48,597 nt of DNA from DATFRX01 sp035630615 (GTDB taxonomy: Bacteria > Actinomycetota > Actinomycetes > Propionibacteriales > Nocardioidaceae), in contig DASQKI010000068.1 in the NCBI GenBank assembly GCA_035630615.1, positions 1 to 48,597 on the forward strand. Reading direction: 5' to 3'. The notes below the pieces were generated by a model, which saw only the letters and a list, made by a program, of their open reading frames with translations, was not told the origin of the DNA and searched no databases. The position numbers and the translations under genes were made by a program. Shown here piece after piece: positions 33,618 through 42,721 of the stretch; position 1 is the first letter of the stretch; the number at the start of each line of letters is the position of its first letter.

Positions 33618-34532
33618 GTGCACACTCTGACCTCGACCGTCCTCGGCGTCGCCGCGGCCGGTGCCCTCGGGCTCGGCTACGCCGCCGGCATCGAGCGGCG
33701 GGCGTTCGTCCTGCGGCGTGTCGAGATCCCTGTCCTGCGGCCTGGCAGCCATCCTCTACGTGTCCTGCATATCTCCGACGCGCACCTGACGCCGAGCCAA
33801 GGAGCGAAGCAGCGATGGCTACGGCGGCTCGCCGATCTCGAGCCGGACTTCGTCATCAACACCGGTGACAACCTCGCACACCTCGAGTCGGTGCCACACG
33901 TACTCCGGTCATATGGGGAGCTGCTCGACCTGCCAGGGGTGTTCGTCTTCGGCTCCAACGACTACTTCGCGCCGATCGTCAAAAACCCGCTGCGCTACTT
34001 CAAGGCGAAGCGGACCGAGAAGCGGTTCGGAGACCGCCTGCCGTGGCGGGAGCTGCGGGAGGCCTTCGTAGGGCACGGCTGGGTTGACCTGACCAACCGC
34101 CACGGCGAACTCATCGTCCGCGGCCAACGGCTGGCATTCGTCGGGGTCGACGACCCGCATCTCAAGTACGACGACCTCGCCGCTGTCGAAGGGCCGGCCG
34201 ACCGGACCGCCGACCTCGCACTCGGGATCGCGCACGCGCCGTACCTGCGGGTGATCGACCAGTGGAACCGCGAGGGGTATCCGCTGATCTTCGCGGGCCA
34301 CACCCATGGCGGTCAGCTGCGGGTGCCGGGGTACGGCGCCTTGGTGACCAACTGCGACCTGGACCGCAAGCGCGCCCGTGGGCTGCACCACCACCAGGTC
34401 GGGTCGAACCCGCCGTCATGGCTCCACGTGTCGGCCGGACTGGGCACCTCACCGTTCGCCCCGATCCGGTTTTGCTGCCGACCCGAGGCGACGCTGGCCA
34501 CCCTGACGGCCGCCTCACAGCCCGGTCCGTGA
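33618..34532 (+). CDS. Calcineurin-like metallophosphoesterase, membrane-anchored
   Basis: 304 residues. An N-terminal hydrophobic segment (about 4-24) is followed by the metal motifs HISDAHL, NTGDNLAH, FGSNDY (in place of GNHD) and AGHTHGGQLR. It matches Rv3683 by position after the PonA2-like gene. The substrate is unknown; relatives include UDP-diacylglucosamine and nucleotide phosphoesterases. It starts at GTG 33618, divergent from the YqeY-like gene. Confidence 0.88.
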   Translation: MHTLTSTVLGVAAAGALGLGYAAGIERRAFVLRRVEIPVLRPGSHPLRVLHISDAHLTPSQGAKQRWLRRLADLEPDFVINTGDNLAHLESVPHVLRSYGELLDLPGVFVFGSNDYFAPIVKNPLRYFKAKRTEKRFGDRLPWRELREAFVGHGWVDLTNRHGELIVRGQRLAFVGVDDPHLKYDDLAAVEGPADRTADLALGIAHAPYLRVIDQWNREGYPLIFAGHTHGGQLRVPGYGALVTNCDLDRKRARGLHHHQVGSNPPSWLHVSAGLGTSPFAPIRFCCRPEATLATLTAASQPGP

Positions 34533-34538
34533 ACCGAG

Positions 34539-34568
34539 TTGGGTCGGCGCGGCTGGCTTCGATAGACT
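34539..34568 (+). promoter_or_regulatory. Promoter of tRNA-Pro
   Basis: TTGGGT (34539-34544) and TAGACT (34563-34568) with an 18-base spacer, ending 23 bases before the mature tRNA. Confidence 0.6.
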
Positions 34569-34591
34569 CACCGGGCTCTCGCAGAGACACA

Positions 34592-34669
<78 letters not shown>

Positions 34670-34682
34670 ACAAACCCGCAGG

Positions 34683-35942
34683 TCAACCGGCGTCTTCCTC
34701 GCCGTCGTCGTCACGAGCTGACTCGTCAACGTCGTCCAGAGGCAGCGAAAAGGCATCGAACAGGTCGCCAACCCTGGGGTCGAGATTCTGTTGTGCGTGG
34801 GTGTAGAGGTCGAGCGTGGTCGACGGGCGGGAGTGCCCGAGTAGCCGCTGCGCGTCGTTGATCGGCACGCCGGCGTAGACCAACCACGTCGCGTACGAGT
34901 GGCGTAGGTCGTGGAATCGCAGGCCACCCGCGTCGTTGCGTACGACCTCGTTGACGGCTTCGGGCTCGGTACGGAAGATGGCGGACTGTTCCTTGCTGTC
35001 ATCGTCGTGCCACGTGGCTCGGTACTTCTTCGACCCCTCCTGGACGACCTTGCCCAGAAGCCCAGCTCGAACGAGGGCAGGACGCCACACACGACGCCGC
35101 CAGGTGCTGCGGCGCAGCGGCCCACCCGCCTCATTGGTGAAGACCTCGCCGGTCGACATCGGCGAGTAACGGCGCATATGGTCCCGGAGCAGCTCGACCG
35201 CGAACCCCGGCAGCGGCACCGTCCGTTGACCATCGGCCGTCTTCGGGAACGGCTTCGACGTGATCGTGCCGTTGACCTCGATGACCACTCGCCGAACGTG
35301 GACCAGGCCGGCAACGAGGTCGAGCGCGTCGGGACGAAGACCTAGGCACTCTCCCCAGCGAAGGCCGGTGCCCCCAGCGACCCCGACGAAGGCTCGGTAG
35401 CGATCCGGGATGGCCGGCAGCAGTTGCCGAACGAAGGTGTCACGCGTGATCGTGCGGTCGGTGATGACCTCACGACGGATCGGCGGCAGCCGAATGCCCT
35501 CGCACGGGTTGTACCCGATGATGCGATCGCGGACGGCCGACTTCATGACCGACGAGAACACCCGATGCGCTTCTCGGACTGTCGCGGGCGATCGGCGTGC
35601 CGCCAGGTCTGCGGTCCAGGCTTGGACCGATGTGTAATCGATCTTGCCCAGCGGTACGTCTCCCCAGCGCGGCACAATGTGGTTGCGCATGATGCTTTGA
35701 TCACGAGCGATCGTGTTGGACTCGTGATGCCGGCCGACGACCCATTGGGGTAAGTAGTCAGCGAACTTGACCTTGCCGGCGCGTGGGTCGATGTACAGAC
35801 CGCGATTCTTAGACGCTTCTAGCTCAGCGAGGAAGCGAGTGGCGTCTCTCCTGGCCTTGAAGGACTTGGACTTCTGGCGGCCAGATGGGTCCCGCCAGCA
35901 TGCCCGATAGGTCCCTGCCGAAGTCTTTCGGATGAACGCCAT
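34683..35942 (-). CDS. int: Tyrosine site-specific integrase (AICE)
   Basis: 419 residues. An N-terminal arm-binding region (SFKARRDATRFLAELEASK, YIDPRAGKVKFADYL) and core-binding SAM-like domain precede the catalytic domain with arginine in TGLRWGECLGL (about 194), HDLRH (about 343) and tyrosine in STTLDLYTH (about 380). It would recombine attP with the 3' end of tRNA-Pro. ATG 35942 overlaps the excisionase stop as TGATG and has GGGGAG before it; ATG 35963 is less likely. Last gene of the element operon. Parts of related integrases occur at 44144-44281 and 46204-46625. Confidence 0.95.
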   Translation of the reverse strand: MAFIRKTSAGTYRACWRDPSGRQKSKSFKARRDATRFLAELEASKNRGLYIDPRAGKVKFADYLPQWVVGRHHESNTIARDQSIMRNHIVPRWGDVPLGKIDYTSVQAWTADLAARRSPATVREAHRVFSSVMKSAVRDRIIGYNPCEGIRLPPIRREVITDRTITRDTFVRQLLPAIPDRYRAFVGVAGGTGLRWGECLGLRPDALDLVAGLVHVRRVVIEVNGTITSKPFPKTADGQRTVPLPGFAVELLRDHMRRYSPMSTGEVFTNEAGGPLRRSTWRRRVWRPALVRAGLLGKVVQEGSKKYRATWHDDDSKEQSAIFRTEPEAVNEVVRNDAGGLRFHDLRHSYATWLVYAGVPINDAQRLLGHSRPSTTLDLYTHAQQNLDPRVGDLFDAFSLPLDDVDESARDDDGEEDAG

Positions 35943-36208
35943 CAGACCGCTCCCCCCGCGCATGAGTCGAGCCAGGAGTGAAAGCAGGTCTTCGGGATAA
36001 TCCAGCGGCCACCGAGCCGGGTCGCGGGTATCTCGCCGGCCCGTAGCAGCTCATAGGTGGTTCCGAGCGACAGCGAGAGCAACCAGGCGACTTGGCGCAC
36101 GGTGTAAACCGCACGGTCATCTAGCTCGTACGCGGGTTCGGCGTCGGGTGGATTGGGCTTGGCCGGCTTTCGCAACCAAGCCTCGATGTCGATCACGTTG
36201 CCGGACAT
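35942..36208 (-). CDS. xis: Excisionase-like helix-turn-helix protein
   Basis: 88 residues with an excisionase/MerR-type winged helix (YTVRQVAWLLSLSLGTTYELLRAGEIPATRLGGRWIIP, quoted as YTVRQVAWLLSLSLGTTYEL then IPATRLGGRWIIP). Such proteins steer integrase towards excision. AAGGAGG precedes ATG 36208. It overlaps the rep gene by 16 bases upstream and int downstream, the order rep-xis-int of pSAM2-type elements. Confidence 0.88.
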   Translation of the reverse strand: MSGNVIDIEAWLRKPAKPNPPDAEPAYELDDRAVYTVRQVAWLLSLSLGTTYELLRAGEIPATRLGGRWIIPKTCFHSWLDSCAGGAV

Positions 36209-37842
36209 AGGGTGCCTCCTTCGGGTTTGGCCGCCGGGGTGACGGGGTCGGGTTGAGTTGCCGAATGGGTGTCGTCGGGTGGATCGTTCGCGGCCTGTGC
36301 TTTGGCGGTGTCGTATTCCTGTTGCCAGCGGAGCCGTTCGGTGATGAGTCGGCGGATGATCACGCGGTAGGTCTGGCGGTCGGTGGCGTGGTCGATGTCG
36401 ACGGGGTCCCACACGAAGCGAGGCGTGCCGTCGTCGTCTGTCTGGTTGGCCGACCAGCGGTCGGTGTCGGGTGCGTCGATGCCTGCTTCTGCGAGGGCAG
36501 CGCGGACTACTTCTGCGCGATCAGCTTTGTGTTCGGCGAGTGTCTTGTCCGACCAGTCACGCGACACCAGGACCCGTCTACCGCCGTGGCCGAGGTTCTC
36601 GAGCTGGTGCGCGGGCCGAGGGCAGTAGCCGGGCTGCATCCCCGGCTCGGGGTTCTTGGGCTGGATGCCGAACCTGAGCCAGTTCGGGCACTCTGGGCAG
36701 CACGGCAGCCACCGAACCTCACGATGCAACCGGTTGAGATGCGTGCGTTGACGCCGCGACATGGTGTCGGGGTCGTAGGCTTCGGCGATGTTCTTGGTGA
36801 GGTACTTGCAGATGTAGCCGACCCGGTTGTCGGCTAGCTGGGTATCGGGCAGCAGCCCTTGCATGTCGACCTGCTCACCGAGGTACAGCACGTGCGCAGC
36901 TTCGGCGTCCGGTTCGTAGGTGGCGTCCATCGCGGCATCCCACGACACCAGCGGGACCAGAGTGTCCGGATCGACGTAGGTCTCGGTCCGCTCGTTCCAG
37001 ATCGGCAACCGTGCACCTGTGTAGATCGGCTCATCATGGTTGGGCCACCACACCTGTTGGTAGGTTGCGGCCACCACGTCTCGCAGCAGTGCTCGCGGGA
37101 TCGCCCCACGGACAGCGGCATGCGCGTGCAGGGCGAGGCGGCGTTGGGGTTCGACGCAGCCGAAGTACTGGACGTTGTATCCGGCGCAGCGGCGCAGGTT
37201 CTGCCAGAACCGATCGAGCAGCTTCGGGAAGTGGATTGCGTCGAGCGCGGCCCGCCGGTAGTCGTAGGTCTTCGGGCTACGTGGGGTGCCATCTGCGCGG
37301 ACCCGCCCATACGACGGCAACGTGAGCGTGAGGAACATCGACGGCCGATACACCTTGCCGTCCGGCGATGTGTAGACGCGGCCCACCGTGCGGTCCTCCA
37401 CGTCGGGAGCCAGCGGCAGCGGTGGGAACTTCTTGACCACGTTGCCGTCGTCATCAGTGACCTCGGTGAGCCGCTTGGTCGACCTGCGCCGCACAGGTGA
37501 ACTGTCACCAGCGCCAGCGTCGGCGTCGTCCGGTTCGGGTTCGGGCTCGTCGTCGGCCTGGTCGATGATCTCGGCGGGGTCGTCGGTGCGGTGCCAGCCG
37601 TCCCGGCACTGTTGCATCCGGAGCCGTCGTGCCTTGGCGGCGCAGGAGGGGCAGACCGAGGCGCGGGTCGACCCACACGACAGCGGTACGACCTCGGACT
37701 CGCCGGTGTCGGTGTCGGTGACGCGGCGGATGAGTGGCCGGACACAGACGCCGACCTTGGCGGCGGTGTCACGGAGCAGCTCGTCGGTGAGGACTTCCGG
37801 ATCCGCCGCCATTTCCTCTGTCGTGCTCGTGGTGGTGGTCAT
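36193..37842 (-). CDS. repSA: RepSA-like replication initiator
   Basis: 549 residues. A cysteine motif CPSCAAKARRLRMQQCRDGW lies near residue 66, LTLTLPSYGR near 173, and an HUH-like LHAHAAVRG near 235. These are traits of the rolling-circle initiators of actinomycete integrative elements. It would nick the element's origin and allow its replication after excision. ATG 37842 overlaps the stop of the small zinc protein (ATGA). The 3' end runs into xis. Confidence 0.9.
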   Translation of the reverse strand: MTTTTSTTEEMAADPEVLTDELLRDTAAKVGVCVRPLIRRVTDTDTGESEVVPLSCGSTRASVCPSCAAKARRLRMQQCRDGWHRTDDPAEIIDQADDEPEPEPDDADAGAGDSSPVRRRSTKRLTEVTDDDGNVVKKFPPLPLAPDVEDRTVGRVYTSPDGKVYRPSMFLTLTLPSYGRVRADGTPRSPKTYDYRRAALDAIHFPKLLDRFWQNLRRCAGYNVQYFGCVEPQRRLALHAHAAVRGAIPRALLRDVVAATYQQVWWPNHDEPIYTGARLPIWNERTETYVDPDTLVPLVSWDAAMDATYEPDAEAAHVLYLGEQVDMQGLLPDTQLADNRVGYICKYLTKNIAEAYDPDTMSRRQRTHLNRLHREVRWLPCCPECPNWLRFGIQPKNPEPGMQPGYCPRPAHQLENLGHGGRRVLVSRDWSDKTLAEHKADRAEVVRAALAEAGIDAPDTDRWSANQTDDDGTPRFVWDPVDIDHATDRQTYRVIIRRLITERLRWQQEYDTAKAQAANDPPDDTHSATQPDPVTPAAKPEGGTLCPAT

Positions 37843-37994
37843 GCGGCGTCCCTCCCTTCGTGGGCCTGTTCATCGATCCAGGCCGTGATGTGTTCGGTGT
37901 AGGCGTCGGGTTGGCAGTCGGGGCAGGGTCCGATGTCGGGGAGGTATTCGAAGTCGAGGCAGGTCCAGCACCAGTACTCGTGTTGGCGGGTCAT
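37839..37994 (-). CDS. Small zinc-ribbon protein, 51 residues
   Basis: Reads MTRQHEYWCWTCLDFEYLPD and so on, with two CxxC pairs (CWTC at 9-12, CPDC at 24-27) that could bind one zinc ion, and a histidine-containing C-terminal helix. Its ATG overlaps the transfer gene's stop and its TGA overlaps the repSA ATG, both as ATGA, which is strong evidence that it is translated. Function unknown. Confidence 0.8.
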   Translation of the reverse strand: MTRQHEYWCWTCLDFEYLPDIGPCPDCQPDAYTEHITAWIDEQAHEGRDAA

Positions 37995-39466
37995 GCGGCT
38001 TCACTCCCCTCGACCGGTCGCAGCTCCGTGGGCGGTTTGATGTAGCGGCCGATGGCCTCGATCTCGGTGTCGGTGAGGTAGGGGAAGCGGATGCGGGCCG
38101 GTTCGGGGATGCCGTCTTCGACGACGTAGGCGACACCGGGCAGGCTGGACGGGATGCGGTCACAGCGGGCGCCGCGGGCCCGGTAGCCGTCGCCGAGGGT
38201 CATGTCGACCTGCTCCCGTTCGGTCAGACGGAGCGCGATCCGGGATGGGAACAGGTCCCGGAACGGCAGCACGTCCTTCTTCGGGTCTTGTAGCGCCGCA
38301 ATGACACTCACGCCGACCGCACGGCCTTGGGACAGCAGCAGCGACAGCGCGGCCTTGATCCGCCGCTTGGCGTCCCGGTCGTTCACATACGCCGTGAGGG
38401 CCGCGAGCTCGTCGATCTCGATCACGATCAGCGGCTCATCGGCGGTCGGCGTGTGCAGCCGGGTGACGCCGCGTAGGCGGGTCTGGCGTTCCTGCATGAC
38501 CCGGACGGCCTCTTCGAGCATCTTGGCGTAGCTCAGCTCGTAGTTGGTCTTGGTGTCCGGGTCGTCGGTGTCGGGGTCGCCGTAGCAGTAGCGGGCGAAC
38601 AGGTGTTGGCCGATGGCGAACTCCATGCCGCCCTTCGGGTCGATCCCCCACACCTGAACGAGACCCGAGCGGATGCCGGTCGACAGGGCGTGGTTGATCG
38701 ACCACAACACCCCGCCCTTGCCGCCACCAGTCGACCCGACAACCAGGATGTGGTTACCGAGCAGCCGTTGCCGGTAGACGGTGCCGTCTTCTCGCAGCGC
38801 GATCGGCAACGCGGTCAGGTCCGGTTCGGCGTCAGGTGGGATCGGAGGGACGACCTGCTGCAACGGGTCGAAGGTCAAAAAGCACAGGTCCAAGTCGCCA
38901 TGCTTCTTGCCGGTCGTGACCCGGCAGTCTTGTGCCCCGAACGTCATCGCGAGGCGTTCGCCCTGGTCGGCGTAGTCGTCCAGAATCTGCCCGGGCAGCA
39001 TGCGCACCGTGACCCGATCAACCGTCCCCGTCCGCTTCACCTTCCGCATGGCCGGGAGGAACTGGTGGTCGTTGTACCGCTCGACTAGCCCGCACGTGGT
39101 CATGGCGGGTTCCCAGCCGCGCCGGTACACCCAGGCACGCCGGACAGCGGCGATGGCTTTCCACCACACGAAGCGGTAGAACGAGTCGGGCCGCTTCACC
39201 CGCCACACCACCAGCAGGCCAGCGAGGGCGACGAGAGGTAGCGCCGTGGCGGTCGCGCCATAGCGGAGCTGCGCCCACTGCAACCCGACCGCCAACGAGA
39301 CGATCAGCACCACCCAGGGGTGCCGGACCATCGCCAACACCAGCCGACCAAGCATCCGGCCCACCCAGGCCAGCAGAATCCACTTGATGCCGACCCGCCA
39401 CGTTGCCGGCCGCATCTGGATCGGAGAACGGCTGAGCCGTTGGCCTTCGTAGCGCGCCATCACCAC
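37991..39466 (-). CDS. traSA: FtsK/SpoIIIE-like transfer protein (TraSA type)
   Basis: 491 residues. Two or more hydrophobic segments lie in the first 100 residues (LVLAMVRHPWVVLIVSLAVG, TALPLVALAGLLVVW). The motor domain has Walker A VVGSTGGGKGG near 245 and Walker B LIVIEIDELAAL near 347. In AICEs a single such protein pumps double-stranded DNA from donor to recipient mycelium or cell. It overlaps the genes on both sides. Confidence 0.9.
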   Translation of the reverse strand: MVMARYEGQRLSRSPIQMRPATWRVGIKWILLAWVGRMLGRLVLAMVRHPWVVLIVSLAVGLQWAQLRYGATATALPLVALAGLLVVWRVKRPDSFYRFVWWKAIAAVRRAWVYRRGWEPAMTTCGLVERYNDHQFLPAMRKVKRTGTVDRVTVRMLPGQILDDYADQGERLAMTFGAQDCRVTTGKKHGDLDLCFLTFDPLQQVVPPIPPDAEPDLTALPIALREDGTVYRQRLLGNHILVVGSTGGGKGGVLWSINHALSTGIRSGLVQVWGIDPKGGMEFAIGQHLFARYCYGDPDTDDPDTKTNYELSYAKMLEEAVRVMQERQTRLRGVTRLHTPTADEPLIVIEIDELAALTAYVNDRDAKRRIKAALSLLLSQGRAVGVSVIAALQDPKKDVLPFRDLFPSRIALRLTEREQVDMTLGDGYRARGARCDRIPSSLPGVAYVVEDGIPEPARIRFPYLTDTEIEAIGRYIKPPTELRPVEGSEAA

Positions 39467-39651
39467 TCACCCCCCGACTCGGAGTAGTCGTGGATGCCGG
39501 GTAGCGGCGGTTGGGTGCGGCAGACCGAGCACAGCCCGCCAGGGCCCAGCACGGTCTTACAGCGGGTGTTGCACAACCCGCACCGCCAGATACGCGGACG
39601 AGTACGACGCTCGTTCGTCGGATACGGCCCAGGGCCGGTAGCGTGACTCAT
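39460..39651 (-). CDS. Small zinc-finger-like protein of the element
   Basis: 63 residues with CGLCNTRC and CSVC, enough for a zinc ribbon, after a proline-rich start (MSHATGPGPYPTNERR). ATG 39651 is preferred; earlier in-frame ATGs at 39660 and 39666 are possible. Its stop overlaps the traSA start. Function unknown; a companion of transfer genes in similar elements. Confidence 0.65.
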   Translation of the reverse strand: MSHATGPGPYPTNERRTRPRIWRCGLCNTRCKTVLGPGGLCSVCRTQPPLPGIHDYSESGGEW

Positions 39652-39739
39652 CGCCACCATCTCCATTCGTGAGGTGCGGTGCATGCACCCCGGGGCCGTC
39701 GCAGCGCCAACCTCGACTCGGCCCCGGGGTGGTTTCGTG

Positions 39740-39982
39740 TTAGGCCGCAGCACGCCGCAGCACGGGCGACGCGGTAACGACGGTTCGGGACTCGCGGGTG
39801 ACGGCCACCTGAAAGCGGGCCAGCTCGTCGCGCACGGCGTCCAGCTCGCAGATCACCTGCGACACATCGGCCCCGGAGTTCACCAGCAACAGCACCCGCC
39901 CATCACTGGACAGGTTCAAGTCGACATGCCCGCCGTGCGGCAGCCGGCGAAACAGGCTCACCGCGCCATCCAGCCGCCTCAC
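39740..39982 (-). CDS. Unknown protein of the element, 80 residues
   Basis: MRRLDGAVSLFRRLPHGGHV, then a beta-rich stretch (RVLLLVNSGADVSQVICELDAVRDEL) and an alanine/arginine tail. No family recognised. ATG 39982 overlaps the upstream gene's TGA (ATGA), which supports it. Confidence 0.6.
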   Translation of the reverse strand: MRRLDGAVSLFRRLPHGGHVDLNLSSDGRVLLLVNSGADVSQVICELDAVRDELARFQVAVTRESRTVVTASPVLRRAAA

Positions 39983-40371
39983 GCCGCCTTCTCCTTCGAC
40001 GTCGACGCGACACGCGGAGCCGAACCGGTGTCGGCGTCGGCCGGGACCAGCTGCTCCACCGTGATCGACAACGCCATCCGACCGTTGCTCTCATACGGCT
40101 GCACGAACACCCGACCGGTCGCCTTGTAGATCACACCCAGCTCATACAGACCCGCAGGCTTCGTCACATGCACCGACGCCGACTTGTCCGCCCGCAAACT
40201 GCCGTCCTTACGCTGCACCCGCAAGATGCAACCCGACGCATACGTCACCTCACCATCCGGCGAAGCCTTCTCCCGCTCCTTCGGCGACTCCCCCATCCCA
40301 ATCACCGTCACCGGCCACAACTCAGCCGTCGTCGCCACCGGAAGCGCCGTTGCCGTCTTCTGAGTACTCAT
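39979..40371 (-). CDS. Unknown protein of the element, 130 residues; first gene of the operon
   Basis: Begins MSTQKTATALPVATTAELWP; likely soluble and beta-rich (TYASGCILRVQRKDGSL, VIYKATGRVFVQPYESNGRM), with a charged tail. I do not recognise it, although similar first genes occur in AICE operons. AGGAGAAG precedes ATG 40371. It is read divergently from the GntR gene across the operator region. Confidence 0.65.
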   Translation of the reverse strand: MSTQKTATALPVATTAELWPVTVIGMGESPKEREKASPDGEVTYASGCILRVQRKDGSLRADKSASVHVTKPAGLYELGVIYKATGRVFVQPYESNGRMALSITVEQLVPADADTGSAPRVASTSKEKAA

Positions 40372-40413
40372 CTGCTTCTCCTTCTCTGGGGCCGGTCATC
40401 GGCCTTGATTATG

Positions 40414-40484
40414 TTGGTTATAACCAAGCTAATCACCCCAGAGTAGCGCAGGTCAAGCATGATCAGTATCTTGGTTATGACCAA
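40414..40484. promoter_or_regulatory. Two GntR-type operators in the divergent control region
   Basis: TTGGTTATAACCAA (40414-40427) is a perfect 14-bp palindrome. TTGGTTATGACCAA (40471-40484) differs by one base. The second touches the ribosome binding site AAGGAGG of the GntR gene, and the first lies 43 bases from the ATG of the minus-strand operon. A repressor bound to both would shut down transfer/replication genes and its own gene, like KorSA of pSAM2. Confidence 0.8.
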
Positions 40485-40496
40485 GGAGGTAGGAAC

Positions 40497-41294
40497 GTGC
40501 CCGCCTACACACAGATAGCCCGCCAGCTCGGGGCCGAGATTCACGACGGAACGCATGCGGCCGGGACTGCTCTTCCCACGATTCCTGAGCTGATGGAAAG
40601 GTTCGGAGTCTCACGGATCACGATCCGGGGGGCACTCGGCGAACTCGCCAACCAAGGACTCGTTTACACCGGCTACGGCGAGGGCCGACGCGGCACGTTC
40701 GTGCGAGCGAGTGGGCGCACAGACCACTACGCGACCGACGCGCTGAAGCTAGGGCGGAAGCGGTCGAACTACGACGCATTCTCCGAGAGTGCCGAGCGCG
40801 CTGGACGCAAGCCGTCTAAGCGCTTCTCGATGAGGATCGAGGTCCCGCCAGCCGAGATCGCGAAGCGACTCGGGGTCGGCACCGATGAGCTGGTCGTCGT
40901 ACGCAGCCTTCACCAGTTGCTTGACGATGAGCCCTGGTCGACCGAGACCAGCTACTTTCCCCGCGACCTGGCAACGAAGGTCGGCCTGGACACGCCTCAC
41001 GACATTCCGGGCGGCACGATTCGAGCCTTGGCCGACGCCGGGTTCAAGGAGATCGCCCATGTTGACGAGATCACCGACTCGGTAGCGGACGACAGTGACG
41101 CAGCCGACCTGGGAGTACCGACCGGCTACCCGCTCCTCGTCCAGCTCCGCACAGGCGCGACAGCGGACCTTGTCACACGCGTGACGAGGTATGTGCGGCT
41201 CGGGCGTCGCACCCGCATCCTGTGGGAGCTGGGCCGCGACGCCGGACTAGCGGTCATCCGGGACGCTCGCGACGGCCGCGAGGACCAGCTATGA
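40497..41294 (+). CDS. GntR/UTRA-family repressor (KorSA-like role)
   Basis: 265 residues. The winged helix is at about 1-75 (YTQIARQLGAEIHDG, LPTIPELMERFGVSRITIRGALGELANQGL), and a UTRA ligand domain at about 95-255 (TDELVVVRSLHQLLDDEPWS, TGYPLLVQLRTG). GTG 40497 follows AAGGAGG by 7 bases; longer frames run back through the operators. Its stop overlaps the acetyltransferase start. It probably controls the element operon. Confidence 0.88.
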   Translation: MPAYTQIARQLGAEIHDGTHAAGTALPTIPELMERFGVSRITIRGALGELANQGLVYTGYGEGRRGTFVRASGRTDHYATDALKLGRKRSNYDAFSESAERAGRKPSKRFSMRIEVPPAEIAKRLGVGTDELVVVRSLHQLLDDEPWSTETSYFPRDLATKVGLDTPHDIPGGTIRALADAGFKEIAHVDEITDSVADDSDAADLGVPTGYPLLVQLRTGATADLVTRVTRYVRLGRRTRILWELGRDAGLAVIRDARDGREDQL

Positions 41295-42193
41295 CCCATC
41301 TCATGCGGCGGGCAACGCTCCATGACCTGCCGGACGTGCTTGGCCTCCTAGGAGAGCGGGCCAACTGGTTGCAACAGCGAGGGCTCGATCAGTGGCAGCT
41401 TCGCGATCCAGCCCGCGACACCGAGGCGTCCATCGGGCGGGGGGACACATGGGTCCTCGCTAGCGAGGGACGCACCGTCGCGACGATCACGATGTCGACA
41501 ATCGCCGACGCGGACTTCTGGACTGAGGACGAGCGCGCGGAGCAGGCTGTGTATCTGTCGAAGATGACCACCAGCCTCAGCGCCTCCGGCCAAGGTCTCG
41601 GAGCCAAGCTGGTTGACTGCGCCAACACGTACGCCAGCAGCCGCGGAGTGCCGCGTCTTCGCTGGGATGTTTGGCGGAGCAACCACGAGCTACAGGACTA
41701 CTACGCCAATCTCGACGCGCACCACGTGCGGACCGTCGATGTACCGGGACGATTGTCCGGTGCACTCTTCGAGCTTGCCTTCCAGGAGCGTCCTCCGACC
41801 GACGTGCGCATGGTCGACCCGGTCGGGACTCTCGCTACCGCAGCTACCAGGGTCCGGGAGCCAGTCTCGGTCGGCGTGCCTCCCGGCGAGGCGGGCGACC
41901 ATGGCCCGATGCCAAGTCATTGGCACGTGCTCGACACGCTCTCGCCCTCCAACGACGCCAGCGGCGGACGACTGACCGAGCTACTGATCAACGGCGATCT
42001 CAATCATGACCAGATCAGCTTGCTCAACGCTGGGGATGGATGGCGAGTCCACTCTCTCGGACTCGCGGCCCAGCAGGTCGACGGCGATCTACTCAGCCAG
42101 TGCGTTACCGGCCGCATCTACCGCCTACGTCACGTCGGGACCCGTCCCTACTGCACCGTGGCCCTTCGCGGCGACATCGGCGGCCACGCCTGA
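41291..42193 (+). CDS. GNAT-family acetyltransferase with C-terminal extension
   Basis: 300 residues. A GNAT-like domain at about 1-165 (RRATLHDLPDVLGLLGERANWLQQRGLDQW, quoted in part as LGERANWLQQRGLDQW; SGQGLGAKLVDCANTYASSRG is the acetyl-CoA-binding loop). The remaining 130 residues (LLINGDLNHDQISLLNAGDG) do not resemble a domain I know. ATG overlaps the GntR stop (ATGA), so they are expressed together. Substrate unknown. Confidence 0.75.
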   Translation: MTHLMRRATLHDLPDVLGLLGERANWLQQRGLDQWQLRDPARDTEASIGRGDTWVLASEGRTVATITMSTIADADFWTEDERAEQAVYLSKMTTSLSASGQGLGAKLVDCANTYASSRGVPRLRWDVWRSNHELQDYYANLDAHHVRTVDVPGRLSGALFELAFQERPPTDVRMVDPVGTLATAATRVREPVSVGVPPGEAGDHGPMPSHWHVLDTLSPSNDASGGRLTELLINGDLNHDQISLLNAGDGWRVHSLGLAAQQVDGDLLSQCVTGRIYRLRHVGTRPYCTVALRGDIGGHA

Positions 42194-42721
42194 GCCCGGC
42201 CGACCGCGTTTCATAGCCTGTGAGTGACTACGCCTGGGATCCGCTCGGGGTCACAGAGGGCCGCGATCGTGCACACCTGTGTAATGCATTTATGTCCGCC
42301 TTCTGATAATGCGGTTCATGCCGATATCGGAATAAATGGCGCGTGATCTGAAACTGACTGTGTTATGTCTCTTGGAATGACGGCAAGGCCTCCGCGACCT
42401 CCTGGAGTTCGCCGGCCGTTCACCGCACTACTTTCGGGTAGCCCTTGTAGTCCTCGGCTGGAGATGTTTGCGTGGGCAACGCCAGCGAAGCCGCAAGGTG
42501 TGGTGCCGGTCCGTCGCCATGGGTGGTGTGCGAGCGGATCCGAGGCGCGCCGTAAGCGACGTCCGCGCCGTTTTTAGCGCGGGCTTCTCGGTCATCGTTG
42601 GCCGGCCCAGACCTCGCCACCGCTCAATACCGCGCGCTAAATCAACACAGCGGGCTAAAGAGGTGATGACCTGGCCAATTCTCGATCTATTCACTCGGGG
42701 ACCCAACGAGAGGAGAGGACG
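42194..42721. other. Gene-free stretch of 528 bases, partly AT-richer
   Basis: No convincing gene on either strand. The first third (about 42270-42370) is clearly AT-richer than its surroundings. An inverted pair TTTAGCGCG (42573-42581) and CGCGCTAAA (about 42631-42639) with a nested hairpin CCGCGC-8-GCGCGG (42563-42582) suggests structure. Otherwise I see nothing I can name. Confidence 0.4.

Noticed and set aside
40497..42193. Toxin-antitoxin pair (GntR plus GNAT)
   Set aside because: GNAT toxins pair with small RHH antitoxins. This regulator is a full GntR/UTRA protein facing the transfer operon, and the acetyltransferase is much longer than GNAT toxins.
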